DNA of 64,000 bases from the NCBI GenBank assembly GCA_902761655.1, contig CACWLD010000009.1, positions 1 through 64,000 on the forward strand. The letters run 5' to 3'. Below are positions 8,887 to 15,882 of this stretch, one piece after another; the stretch's first letter is position 1; each line of letters starts with the position of its first letter. Origin of the DNA: an uncultured Bacteroidia bacterium (GTDB lineage: Bacteria > Bacteroidota > Bacteroidia > Bacteroidales > UBA932). The position numbers were made by a program, and so were the translations under genes. The notes below the pieces were generated by a model, which did no database searches, was not told the DNA's origin, and saw only the letters and a program-made list of their open reading frames with translations.

Positions 8887-9360
8887 ATGAAAAGAATAGC
8901 ATTGTTCCCCGGATCGTTCGACCCGTTCACCGCAGGGCATTACAATATCCTCACAAGGGCCCTCACAATGTTCGACGAGGTGGTTGTGGCAATTGGTATC
9001 AACCAGGAAAAGCACGGCTTCTATACAACGGAGCAGAAACTTGACGTCATAAGGCAGTGCGTTGACGGGATGAAGGGGGTTTCAGTCATCTCCTACGACG
9101 GCCTCACCATTGACATCTGCAGGGAACTGGGAATAAGGCACATCGTGCGCGGTGTGCGCAATATGATCGATTTCGAGTCCGAGCGCTCTACGGCGGACGC
9201 CAACAGGCGCCTTGCACCAGACATCGAGACCATTATCATCCCTACCGCCCAGGAATTCGCCCACATCAGCTCTTCAGCCGTAAGGGATATCCTTAGGCAC
9301 AAGGGAGATACGTCAATGTTTATGCTTAAAGGTGTACATCTGCCTCCATACAATGGTTAG
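8887..9360 (+). CDS. coaD: Pantetheine-phosphate adenylyltransferase
   Basis: The protein has 157 residues. It joins 4'-phosphopantetheine to ATP to make dephospho-CoA, the penultimate step of coenzyme A synthesis. The nucleotidyltransferase signature is clear: LFPGSFDPFTAGH near the N-terminus (T/HxGH type), VRGVRN for substrate binding, and the C-terminal ISSSAVRD motif. The frame is open further upstream, but the ATG at 8887 gives the canonical start MKRIALFPGSFDP. The gene begins 4 bp after ung. The next gene overlaps its last codons by 8 bp. Confidence 0.95.
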   Translation: MKRIALFPGSFDPFTAGHYNILTRALTMFDEVVVAIGINQEKHGFYTTEQKLDVIRQCVDGMKGVSVISYDGLTIDICRELGIRHIVRGVRNMIDFESERSTADANRRLAPDIETIIIPTAQEFAHISSSAVRDILRHKGDTSMFMLKGVHLPPYNG

Positions 9361-10495
9361 GAAACTTATCATAGCAGCCGCCCTTCTGCTGGGCGGGCTT
9401 GCCGCATACGCGCAAGTGGATTCGGTGGCCATAGAGAAGGCGCTGGACCTGCTCAGCGAGTATGTGGTCACCCTTGAGCCGGAATCTCCGGAGAAGAAGT
9501 CGCAGGAAGTAGACTATATCATAGAGACCTGCACGGACTCCACCCTCCGCCAGGCCGTGGCCCAGATGCTCTATGACCATTATATCACCTCCAACGTGAT
9601 GGGGGACGAGGAAGTGGCCATCCATATGTACGACAGGTGGTTCTCCACCCACGAGATAGAGATGGGCTGGGACGGAGCCCTTCTGAACGCCGCATTCTTC
9701 GCAGAATACAACAGGCGGTCACTTATGGGAATGAAGGCCCCGGAAGTCACTCTCCAGGACAGGTATGGGGAGACGGTACTGTTCCCTGACCTGCAGGGAG
9801 ACGCCCGCGCCGTGCTCTTCTTCTATGACGTGGACTGCTACAAGTGCCGTGTAGAGATGGGCAAGCTGATTGAATACCTGCCCACCGTTGAAATACCTCT
9901 GGATTTCTACGCCGTATACACTGGCTTCAAAGGCGATATGTGGGACTATTTCATTGACAATGAATGGGATGTGAACTCAGCCAACGTCCGTATGCACCAT
10001 CTCTGGGATCCGCAGATGACCTCTGACTTCCAGGAGGCTTACGGCATAACTGAAACCCCAAGGATGTTCCTCCTGGGCAAGGACGGAACAATAATTGGCC
10101 GGCGCCTCAATACCGACGCCCTCCGCCAGCTGCTGGACCTCAGCGTCCTTGAGGAGGAGCTCTACAAGAAGAGCCCCATAGGCTCAAAGGTGCCGCGGAT
10201 GCGCGTACCCGGAATTATGATCAAAGGCGACAAGGTGAAGGAAGGCAATTTCTGCCTCCGGAATGCAGATTACCTGATGTTCTATTCACCCACCTGCGCC
10301 CACTGCCAGGAAGAGATAAGCCACAGTGCCAATTATCCAGGCAGGAAGCTGCTCATTGATATGGACTCGATGGGTGAGAAGGACGTGGACAAGCTGTACA
10401 AGCTGCTGGATACGTTCGACCTCTCCTCCCTCCCTCATATAATAAGCCTCAAGAAGGGGCGGGTCACCGGCAAATACCTAACTTTTATCGAATGA
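9353..10495 (+). CDS. Exported thioredoxin-like protein with two CxxC motifs
   Basis: The protein has 380 residues with a signal peptide ending near AYAQ (residues 1-21). A helical region comes first. A thioredoxin-like segment follows with CYKC (C162, C165) after LFFYDVD, and a second one has CAHC (C315, C318) after MFYSPT. The first part resembles DUF5106-type Bacteroidota thiol-disulfide proteins. It probably acts as a periplasmic redox protein, but the substrate is unknown. The start at 9353 is preferred over an in-frame ATG at 9332 because it places the signal peptide at the N-terminus and overlaps coaD by only 8 bp. The next gene overlaps by ATGA. Confidence 0.75.
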   Translation: MVRKLIIAAALLLGGLAAYAQVDSVAIEKALDLLSEYVVTLEPESPEKKSQEVDYIIETCTDSTLRQAVAQMLYDHYITSNVMGDEEVAIHMYDRWFSTHEIEMGWDGALLNAAFFAEYNRRSLMGMKAPEVTLQDRYGETVLFPDLQGDARAVLFFYDVDCYKCRVEMGKLIEYLPTVEIPLDFYAVYTGFKGDMWDYFIDNEWDVNSANVRMHHLWDPQMTSDFQEAYGITETPRMFLLGKDGTIIGRRLNTDALRQLLDLSVLEEELYKKSPIGSKVPRMRVPGIMIKGDKVKEGNFCLRNADYLMFYSPTCAHCQEEISHSANYPGRKLLIDMDSMGEKDVDKLYKLLDTFDLSSLPHIISLKKGRVTGKYLTFIE

Positions 10496-10737
10496 AACCC
10501 CGCAGGCCAAAGAACATCCCCGCAGTGGACCCTGACTTCCTGAAGAAGCAGCAGGCGGCCCTGGTGCGCAATCACAGGCAGGTCATCTATTTCAATGAGA
10601 AAGAGATGGCCGCCATTGACGAGTACTGCCGCAGGCTCAAAGTCAAGGCAAAGGCGTCAATGCTGCGCCAGGCAGTAATGGAAAAGGTGCTCAGCGGCCT
10701 GGACAAGAACCATCCTACGCTCTTTGAAGATGAATAG
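10492..10737 (+). CDS. Conserved hypothetical protein, 81 aa
   Basis: This small charged protein starts on the ATGA overlap with the upstream thioredoxin-like gene and overlaps alr by 8 bp, so it is translated in an operon. The middle reads VIYFNEKEMAAIDEYCRRLK, then KAKASMLRQAVMEKVL. A beta strand followed by two helices recalls a ribbon-helix-helix fold, but I cannot confirm that. There is no signal peptide or membrane segment. It may be a small DNA-binding or adaptor protein; the function is not known to me. Confidence 0.7.
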   Translation: MKPRRPKNIPAVDPDFLKKQQAALVRNHRQVIYFNEKEMAAIDEYCRRLKVKAKASMLRQAVMEKVLSGLDKNHPTLFEDE

Positions 10738-11845
10738 CAGGAAGTTTAATTTTACCCGGTTGGAACTGAGCCTGGACAAGTGCCTGGGCAACTTCCGGTA
10801 TTTCAAGGACAAGCTGGAGCCGTCCACAAAGATGCTGGTGCTGGTCAAGGCCAACGCGTACGGCCACGGCGCGGTTGAGGTTGCATCTATGATGCAGCGC
10901 GCCGGGGCGGACTACCTGGCCGTGGCCCTACCTGTAGAAGGTGTGGAACTCAGGGGCGCCGGCATAAGCCTTCCAATCCTTGTGCTGACCTGCGGAACGG
11001 ACTATTTCCCTGAAATAACAGATAACAGCCTGGAGCCAGGGATCCCCAACCTTTATACGCTTAAAGCCCTCTGCACCCATCTGGAGCGCTCATCCATAAG
11101 CAATTATCCCATCCACATAAAGCTGGACACCGGAATGCACCGCCTGGGATTCACCCCGGAAGAGATTCCCGCCCTGCTGGACTTCCTGAAGGGCTGCGAC
11201 AGGGTAAGGGTGAAGTCCGTGTATTCCCACCTTGCCGCCGCGGAGGACCCTTCCAAGGACGATTTCACCCTGGAGCAGGCCGCCTCCTTCAGCGCAATGG
11301 CTGACAGTATAACCCAAAGTCTTGGCTACAAGCCAATGTACCACATACTCAATTCCGCCGGCATAGAGCGTTTCCCTCAGTTCCAGTTCGATATGGTGCG
11401 CCTGGGCATAGGCATATATGGTATCAGCGCGCTGCAGGCGCCGGAAGTGAAGCCTTTCGCTTCGCTCAAGGTAAAGGTCCTGCAGGTCAAGACATTGGAG
11501 AATGGTACCGTGGGATACGGACGTATGGGGAAGGTGGCCCCGGAAGGGACCGTGACCGCAACCATACCCGCAGGCTATGCGGACGGCCTTGACCGCCGCC
11601 TTGGCTGCGGCCGCGCCTCCTTCAGCCTTAACGGTCACCGCGTCAAGACAATTGGCAACATCTGTATGGATATGTGTATGCTGGACGTTACCGGAGTACC
11701 CGCGCAGGCGGGTGATACCGTGACCATATTCGGCGAGGACCCGTCCGTGAACGAACTTGCCTCAATACTTGATACGATTCCTTACGAGGTACTGACATCG
11801 GTACCCCGGAGGATAGAAAGGGTAGTGGTGAAAGATAAGGACTAG
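10730..11845 (+). CDS. alr: Alanine racemase
   Basis: The protein has 371 residues. This PLP enzyme interconverts L- and D-alanine and supplies D-Ala for peptidoglycan. The PLP-binding lysine is K40 in VKANAYGHG. The second catalytic base is Tyr263 in VGYGRMG. The N-terminal TIM barrel and C-terminal beta domain are complete. A TTG at 10724 is also in frame, but the ATG at 10730 is the more natural start. In many Bacteroidota Alr is fused to MurF; here it stands alone. The stop TAG shares a CTAG with the stop of the convergent S4 gene. Confidence 0.94.
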   Translation: MNSRKFNFTRLELSLDKCLGNFRYFKDKLEPSTKMLVLVKANAYGHGAVEVASMMQRAGADYLAVALPVEGVELRGAGISLPILVLTCGTDYFPEITDNSLEPGIPNLYTLKALCTHLERSSISNYPIHIKLDTGMHRLGFTPEEIPALLDFLKGCDRVRVKSVYSHLAAAEDPSKDDFTLEQAASFSAMADSITQSLGYKPMYHILNSAGIERFPQFQFDMVRLGIGIYGISALQAPEVKPFASLKVKVLQVKTLENGTVGYGRMGKVAPEGTVTATIPAGYADGLDRRLGCGRASFSLNGHRVKTIGNICMDMCMLDVTGVPAQAGDTVTIFGEDPSVNELASILDTIPYEVLTSVPRRIERVVVKDKD

Positions 11846-12228
11846 AGGTCCAGTTCTTCCCAGAGGGCGTCCATCTCGCGGCGCTCTTTTTTTGTAGGGC
11901 GCCCGGTGCCGCGGTCCCTCTTCACAAAGAATGTCTCCTTTGGGGCGTGAAGCTTGTCCAGTTCGGACTGCGGAGTCAGGTTTTGGGCGTATTCCGGCAC
12001 AAGCGCGGCTCCCATACGGTTCTGGCTGAGCTGCAGTACTTTGTAGGTGTAGAGGGCTATTCCCTTGCGCACTTCTATGGTGTCCCCGATCTTGACTTCC
12101 TTGGAAGGTTTCACGGGGGCGCCGTTCAGGCGGACCTTGTTGCCGTTGCAGGCGTCAGTGGCCTCTGACCGCGTCTTGAAACAGCGGATGGACCAGATGT
12201 ATTTGTCAATTCGTACTCCGTCTGCCAT
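11842..12228 (-). CDS. S4-domain RNA-binding protein (Hsp15/HslR-like)
   Basis: The protein has 128 residues. The N-terminal S4 domain (RIDKYIWSIRCFKTRSEATD, then KVRLNGAPVKPSKEVKIGD) binds structured RNA. In the Hsp15 family the target is the 50S subunit carrying a stalled nascent chain. The C-terminal tail is basic (RGTGRPTKKERREMD). An in-frame extension upstream has no homology-like features, so MADGVRID at 12228 was chosen. The gene follows the PMI-like gene by 11 bp on the same strand. It ends on a CTAG shared with alr. Confidence 0.88.
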   Translation of the reverse strand: MADGVRIDKYIWSIRCFKTRSEATDACNGNKVRLNGAPVKPSKEVKIGDTIEVRKGIALYTYKVLQLSQNRMGAALVPEYAQNLTPQSELDKLHAPKETFFVKRDRGTGRPTKKERREMDALWEELDL

Positions 12229-12239
12229 AGTTTTTGGTT

Positions 12240-13358
12240 TTAGCTTATGTGGTGGTGATGGTGATGATGGTGGCCGCATTCGCACTCGTGGTCCTCGTGC
12301 TCGCAGTCACACTCGTCATCTTCAAAATCTTCGTCATCTTCCTCCTCTCCCGGAAGGGTGGCCTGGATGTCAGGGTTGATGTAAGCATCGCTGTCCGCGC
12401 GCTTTTCTACGGTGACCTCCAGCAGGGAAGTGTTCCTTGCCACGGGAACGAGGAAGAAGTCTGGCACCTCGGCAGGCACCAGGATGCATTCTCCCTCCTT
12501 TACTGTGTAGTTTATAGGGCCTATCTCCGGGTCGAAGATGACCTGCAGGGAGGCTTCACCCTCAAGGCACACGTAAAGCAGGAAGCAGTCGAACTTGCTG
12601 CTGTAAATGTGCAGCGCATCCGTCAGTTTCAGTTTTGTGACGGAGAATTCCTCGCATTCCGTTAGATGGGTGGACAGCCCTCCGTCGTGGCTGTGGGCGT
12701 GGTTGTGCAGGTCCGGAACGTATTTCTTGTAGTCTATGAAATCAAAGGCGGCCTCGAGGCCAAGGGAGGTGTCAAAGTCGTCTCCTTCTATGGGCTTCCC
12801 CCAGTTGCACAGGCGGAAGTCCAGGGGGGAGCACTCTGATATCTCCGTGATCCTCACCCCCTTGCCGGCGGCGTGGACCAGTCCCGGATAGATGAAGAAG
12901 CAGTCTCCGGCCTTTGGCTGGACACTGTAAAGAAGACGCTCCACCTTGTTGTCCCGGCAGGCGTAGTAGAAGTCTTCCGCGGAGGTGTCCTCCTTGAAGC
13001 CAAGGTATATCCTTCCGCCTTCATCGACTCCGTTCACATACCACAGCTTGGCCTTCCCAAGGAAGTCCAGGCGCTGTGCGGCGGTTTCGTCGTCAGGGGT
13101 GACCATAAGCGGCGTGCGCTCCTGCCCGCCCAGTATCCTGGCCATTACGGGGAACTGGCGGCCGTACCACGCAAAAACGTGTTCGCCCACCACGCGGTCC
13201 ATATACATATCCATAATTTCGGAAATGCTGTTGGCGGCAAGCCATCCCTCCCTTACAAGGGAGTCCTGATAGCCCAGGTCAGCCAGCAGGACGGTTTCCC
13301 GCGGGTCCTCGTCAATGGGGATGAATTTGAAAGGATACAGTTTCTTCTCTTCTTCCAT
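12240..13358 (-). CDS. Class I mannose-6-phosphate-isomerase-like cupin protein with natural His8 tail
   Basis: The protein has 372 residues and is related to type I phosphomannose isomerase (mannose 6-phosphate to fructose 6-phosphate). The cupin framework is recognisable: LWYV, GDCFFIYPGLVHAAG with His162, and CNWG. Three of the four usual zinc ligands are replaced: the QxH of QVHPDD reads MVTPDD (Met85, Thr87), and the Glu of EMWYV is Lys104. The C-terminus is an acidic tail rich in Cys and His (CDCEHEDHECECG) ending in eight His and Ile-Ser. The His codons are mixed CAC and CAT. The enzyme may be inactive as a PMI, or may bind metal through its tail. The S4 gene follows 11 bp downstream. 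Confidence 0.8.
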   Translation of the reverse strand: MEEEKKLYPFKFIPIDEDPRETVLLADLGYQDSLVREGWLAANSISEIMDMYMDRVVGEHVFAWYGRQFPVMARILGGQERTPLMVTPDDETAAQRLDFLGKAKLWYVNGVDEGGRIYLGFKEDTSAEDFYYACRDNKVERLLYSVQPKAGDCFFIYPGLVHAAGKGVRITEISECSPLDFRLCNWGKPIEGDDFDTSLGLEAAFDFIDYKKYVPDLHNHAHSHDGGLSTHLTECEEFSVTKLKLTDALHIYSSKFDCFLLYVCLEGEASLQVIFDPEIGPINYTVKEGECILVPAEVPDFFLVPVARNTSLLEVTVEKRADSDAYINPDIQATLPGEEEDDEDFEDDECDCEHEDHECECGHHHHHHHHIS

Positions 13359-13362
13359 AACA

Positions 13363-13370
13363 CAAAAATA
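13363..13370 (-). promoter_or_regulatory. -7 box of the PMI-like gene, 4 nt from the ATG
   Basis: TATTTTTG on the minus strand fits TAnnTTTG. Only 4 nt separate it from the ATG at 13358. With the usual start a few nt downstream of the -7 box, the mRNA would begin at or next to the start codon. A CTG rather than TTG lies 20 bp upstream. Confidence 0.6.
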
Positions 13371-13394
13371 CGAAATAATACTTATATTGGCAGT

Positions 13395-13961
13395 ATGAAA
13401 AAGGCATTTATATTTCTGGCCGAGGGCTTTGAAGATGTCGAGGCCCTTGCCACAGCGGACGTACTCCGCCGCGGAGGAGTCCCAACCCAGCTGGTTTCCA
13501 TAAGTGACGAACCCTTTGTCACTTCCTCCCACCACGTGACCGTTGGCGCGGACACTACCCTTGACGCAGGCATAGAGATTGACGATGACGACGTAATCAT
13601 ATTCCCCGGAGGAATGCCCGGTACCAGGAACCTGGCCGCGTGCGGGCCTCTGATGGACTTTATGAAGGAGCACTACGCCCAGGGAGGCCCCGTAGCGGCC
13701 ATCTGCGCTGCTCCCGGCCTTGTCTTTGGCCAGATAGACAACCTCAAGGGGGTTGAGTTCACCTGCTTTGACGGCTTTGAGGAGGGACCTGTATCCAAGG
13801 GAGCGACCTTCCGTCCTGCCGCCGCGGTGGTCAGCGGCAATATGATTACAGGGCGAAGCGCCGGCCACGCCGTGGAGTTCGCCCTGGAGATCCTGAAATA
13901 TTTAAAGGGCAGCGATGAGGCTGCCCGTGTAGAGTACGCTATGAACTTGAATTGTATCTAG
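13395..13961 (+). CDS. DJ-1/PfpI family protein
   Basis: The protein has 188 residues with a flavodoxin-like fold of the DJ-1/YajL/ThiJ group. The reactive cysteine is C104 at the nucleophile elbow AAICAAPG, and the conserved acidic partner is E16 in AEGFEDVEA. PGGMPG also fits. Family members act as chaperones, glyoxalases or deglycases in oxidative and carbonyl stress; which one applies here cannot be told. The ATG at 13395 gives the canonical start MKKAFIFLAEGFED. The gene diverges from the PMI-like gene (36 bp between starts) and converges on rubrerythrin with a 3-bp gap. Confidence 0.9.
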   Translation: MKKAFIFLAEGFEDVEALATADVLRRGGVPTQLVSISDEPFVTSSHHVTVGADTTLDAGIEIDDDDVIIFPGGMPGTRNLAACGPLMDFMKEHYAQGGPVAAICAAPGLVFGQIDNLKGVEFTCFDGFEEGPVSKGATFRPAAAVVSGNMITGRSAGHAVEFALEILKYLKGSDEAARVEYAMNLNCI

Positions 13962-13964
13962 CGT

Positions 13965-14513
13965 TTACTTCTTGAAGAATCTTTCATAGAGACCCTTGAA
14001 GCCTGCCCCGTGGCGGGCTTCGTCTTTTGCCATCTCGTGAACGGTGTCGTGGATGGCGTCGTAGCCCAGCTTCTTTGCGCGGGTGGCGAGGTCCAGTTTG
14101 CCCTTGCAGGCACCGGCCTCTGCGTCAGCCCTCTTCTTGAGGTTTGTCTTGGTGTCCCAGACAACCTCTCCAAGAAGCTCTGCGAACTTGGCGGCGTGTT
14201 CTGCCTCCTCAAAGGCATAGCGCCTGAAGGTGGCGGCGATTCCCGGGTAGCCCTCGCGGTCTGCCTGACGGCTCATTGCCAGGTACATACCAACCTCCGT
14301 GCACTCTCCGTTGAAGTTGTCGCGGAGTCCCTGCATTATTTCAGCGTCTTCTACAACGCCGTCCTTGAGGTGGTGCTCACAGGCGAAGCCTTCCTCACCT
14401 TCAATGATCTCTTCGAATTTTTCCTTTTTAGCGCGGCACTGAGGGCAGAACTCCGGCGGGTTCTCTCCTTCATATACATAGCCGCAAACCATACATCTGA
14501 ATTTCTTTTTCAC
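13965..14513 (-). CDS. Rubrerythrin with N-terminal rubredoxin domain
   Basis: The protein has 182 residues. A rubredoxin-type iron site comes first (C7, C10, C23, C26 in [10 protein letters not shown] and CPQC). A ferritin-like four-helix diiron domain follows, with ExxH-type motifs such as [15 protein letters not shown] and MAKDEARHG. This domain order is the reverse of classical rubrerythrin. Such proteins reduce hydrogen peroxide in anaerobes in the cytoplasm. The promoter is strong (TTG-N19-TATATTTG) and its -7 box forms half of a 21-bp palindrome, a possible site for an oxidative-stress regulator. Confidence 0.92.
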   Translation of the reverse strand: MKKKFRCMVCGYVYEGENPPEFCPQCRAKKEKFEEIIEGEEGFACEHHLKDGVVEDAEIMQGLRDNFNGECTEVGMYLAMSRQADREGYPGIAATFRRYAFEEAEHAAKFAELLGEVVWDTKTNLKKRADAEAGACKGKLDLATRAKKLGYDAIHDTVHEMAKDEARHGAGFKGLYERFFKK

Positions 14514-14554
14514 AACTTTGGGTATTTAAGGGTTAATAATGCTATTATGTGTTT

Positions 14555-14575
14555 CACAAATATAGTATATTTGTG
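14555..14575. promoter_or_regulatory. 21-bp perfect palindrome carrying two divergent -7 boxes
   Basis: The arm CACAAATATA, a single central G at 14565, and the exact complement of the arm form the palindrome. It contains the -7 box of rubrerythrin (minus strand, 14557-14564) and that of the kinase-like gene (plus strand, 14566-14573), 1 bp apart. The rubrerythrin side has TTG at 14584-14586, 19 bp from its -7 box. Two polymerases cannot sit here together. The symmetry would also suit a dimeric repressor. Confidence 0.7.
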
Positions 14576-14579
14576 TGAT

Positions 14580-15455
14580 ATGACAAGGTATTTCTCGGTG
14601 GCAGACCATTGCTTTTTCATCAAGGGGGAAGACAATCTTCCGCTTTGGAATGCCATTGACAATTACCTTCCGTTCCAGACGGAGCCGGAGGACTGCCTGT
14701 TTGGGCTGGAACTGTTTACGGACTGGGTGGAATATGACAAGACCGCCGTCTATTTCCAGAACGGAACGGATGAGGAGCAGAGGCTGGACCTGTACTCCGT
14801 CCCTGAAGGATGGCTGGTGGAGATGGCCCCCCGCAAGGATATGGAAATATGCGCCAAGATGCTTTTCAGCAGGGACTTTTCCAGCGGGAAGGTTTATTTG
14901 AAGGGGAATCTGGCGCAGCAGCGCTTCGCCCTTGACAATTCCGCAATGGTCCTGTTCGCATTTGCGACAGCATCGCTGGGCACCCTTGAGATGCACGCGT
15001 CCGTGGTATCCAATTCCGGCAAGGCATACCTGTTCATAGCCAAGAGCGGTACGGGAAAGAGCACGCATTCCCGGCTCTGGATAGAGAATGTCCCCGGATC
15101 AAAGCTGGTAAATGACGACAACCCAGTTATCAGGGTTGCGGAAGACGGGAGCGTCAAGGTTTATGGGAGCCCCTGGAGCGGGAAGACGCCCTGCTACAGG
15201 AATGTATGCTTCCCGGCAGGCGCCCTGGTCCGCATCAACAGGGCGCCGGAGAACCGCATACACAGGCTGCCGCTGCTGCAGGCGTATGCCTCCGTGGCCG
15301 CCTCCTGCTCCGGCTTCAGGGCGGAGAAGTCCGTGGCCGACGGCCTTCACGCCACCCTTTCAGCCGTCGTATCAAAAGTACCCTGCTATATATTGGACTG
15401 CCTTCCTGACGCCCAGGCGGCAATAATTTGTTCGGATAATGTCAGAGATAATTAA
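14580..15455 (+). CDS. HPr-kinase-like P-loop protein
   Basis: The protein has 291 residues. The C-terminal half carries a P-loop (AKSGTGKSTHSRLW, with Ser156-Ser161 as SGTGKS), then LVNDDNPVIR and YGSPWSGKTPCYRN. These are the marks of HPr kinase-like proteins found beside peptide-modification genes (ScmC type). The N-terminal half is not the HprK regulatory domain and I do not recognise it. The substrate is unknown. The frame stays open far upstream over rubrerythrin, but the ATG at 14580, 6 nt after a -7 box, is the plausible start. The next gene overlaps by 17 bp, so this gene, the peptidase-like gene and the ABC gene form a tight operon. Confidence 0.75.
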   Translation: MTRYFSVADHCFFIKGEDNLPLWNAIDNYLPFQTEPEDCLFGLELFTDWVEYDKTAVYFQNGTDEEQRLDLYSVPEGWLVEMAPRKDMEICAKMLFSRDFSSGKVYLKGNLAQQRFALDNSAMVLFAFATASLGTLEMHASVVSNSGKAYLFIAKSGTGKSTHSRLWIENVPGSKLVNDDNPVIRVAEDGSVKVYGSPWSGKTPCYRNVCFPAGALVRINRAPENRIHRLPLLQAYASVAASCSGFRAEKSVADGLHATLSAVVSKVPCYILDCLPDAQAAIICSDNVRDN

Positions 15456-15882
15456 AGTTACCGTCCCTGTGGAGACGCTTCTGCCCAGCGCATTGGAATT
15501 CCTAAAGGAAGGGATGAGCGTTGTGCTGCCGGTCAAAGGCAACAGTATGCTTCCGTACATTCGCGGAGGCAAGGACCAGGTGCTGGTCCGCAAGATGCCT
15601 TATGTAAGGGAGGGGGATGTAGTGCTTGCGCATACCACCGCGGGCAATTATGTCATCCACCGCGTAATTGAGGTAAGGGAGGACTGCCTGGTGCTCAGGG
15701 GTGACGGAAACCTTGTAGGCACGGAAAAGTGCACCTTGGACGGGGTTGTGGGAACCGTAGTGGAGATACAAAAACCGTCCGGACACAAATTGGATCCGTA
15801 CAGTGTCAAAGGTTGGCAAAAACTGCCCTTATTTTTGCGCCGAATACTGTTAGCGCTGTATAAACTGTTTTTCCGCCCATGA
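15439..15882 (+). CDS. S24/S26 signal-peptidase-like protein
   Basis: The protein has 147 residues. The fold motifs are those of type I signal peptidases of the archaeal/ER kind: Ser36 in KGNSMLPYI, GDVVLA, His74 in YVIHRVIEV where bacterial LepB has Lys, and LRGDGN with Asp89. A Ser-His mechanism is therefore likely. No clear membrane anchor is present; the C-terminus (LPLFLRRILLALYKLFF) may be an amphipathic or re-entrant helix. It overlaps the kinase-like gene by 17 bp and the ABC gene by ATGA. A role in trimming an exported peptide is inferred from the context. Confidence 0.75.
   Translation: MSEIIKVTVPVETLLPSALEFLKEGMSVVLPVKGNSMLPYIRGGKDQVLVRKMPYVREGDVVLAHTTAGNYVIHRVIEVREDCLVLRGDGNLVGTEKCTLDGVVGTVVEIQKPSGHKLDPYSVKGWQKLPLFLRRILLALYKLFFRP

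Noticed and set aside
12240..12275. His8 at the C-terminus as vector or cloning contamination
   Set aside because: The codons alternate CAC and CAT, the tail is continuous with a native acidic Cys/His region, and the native S4 gene follows 11 bp downstream.
13359..13868. N-terminal extension of the PMI-like protein
   Set aside because: The extension is antisense of the DJ-1 gene. The ATG at 13358 has a promoter directly upstream and gives the expected protein start.
14010..14579. N-terminal extension of the HPr-kinase-like protein
   Set aside because: It runs antisense through rubrerythrin and across both promoters. The ATG at 14580 is far better placed.
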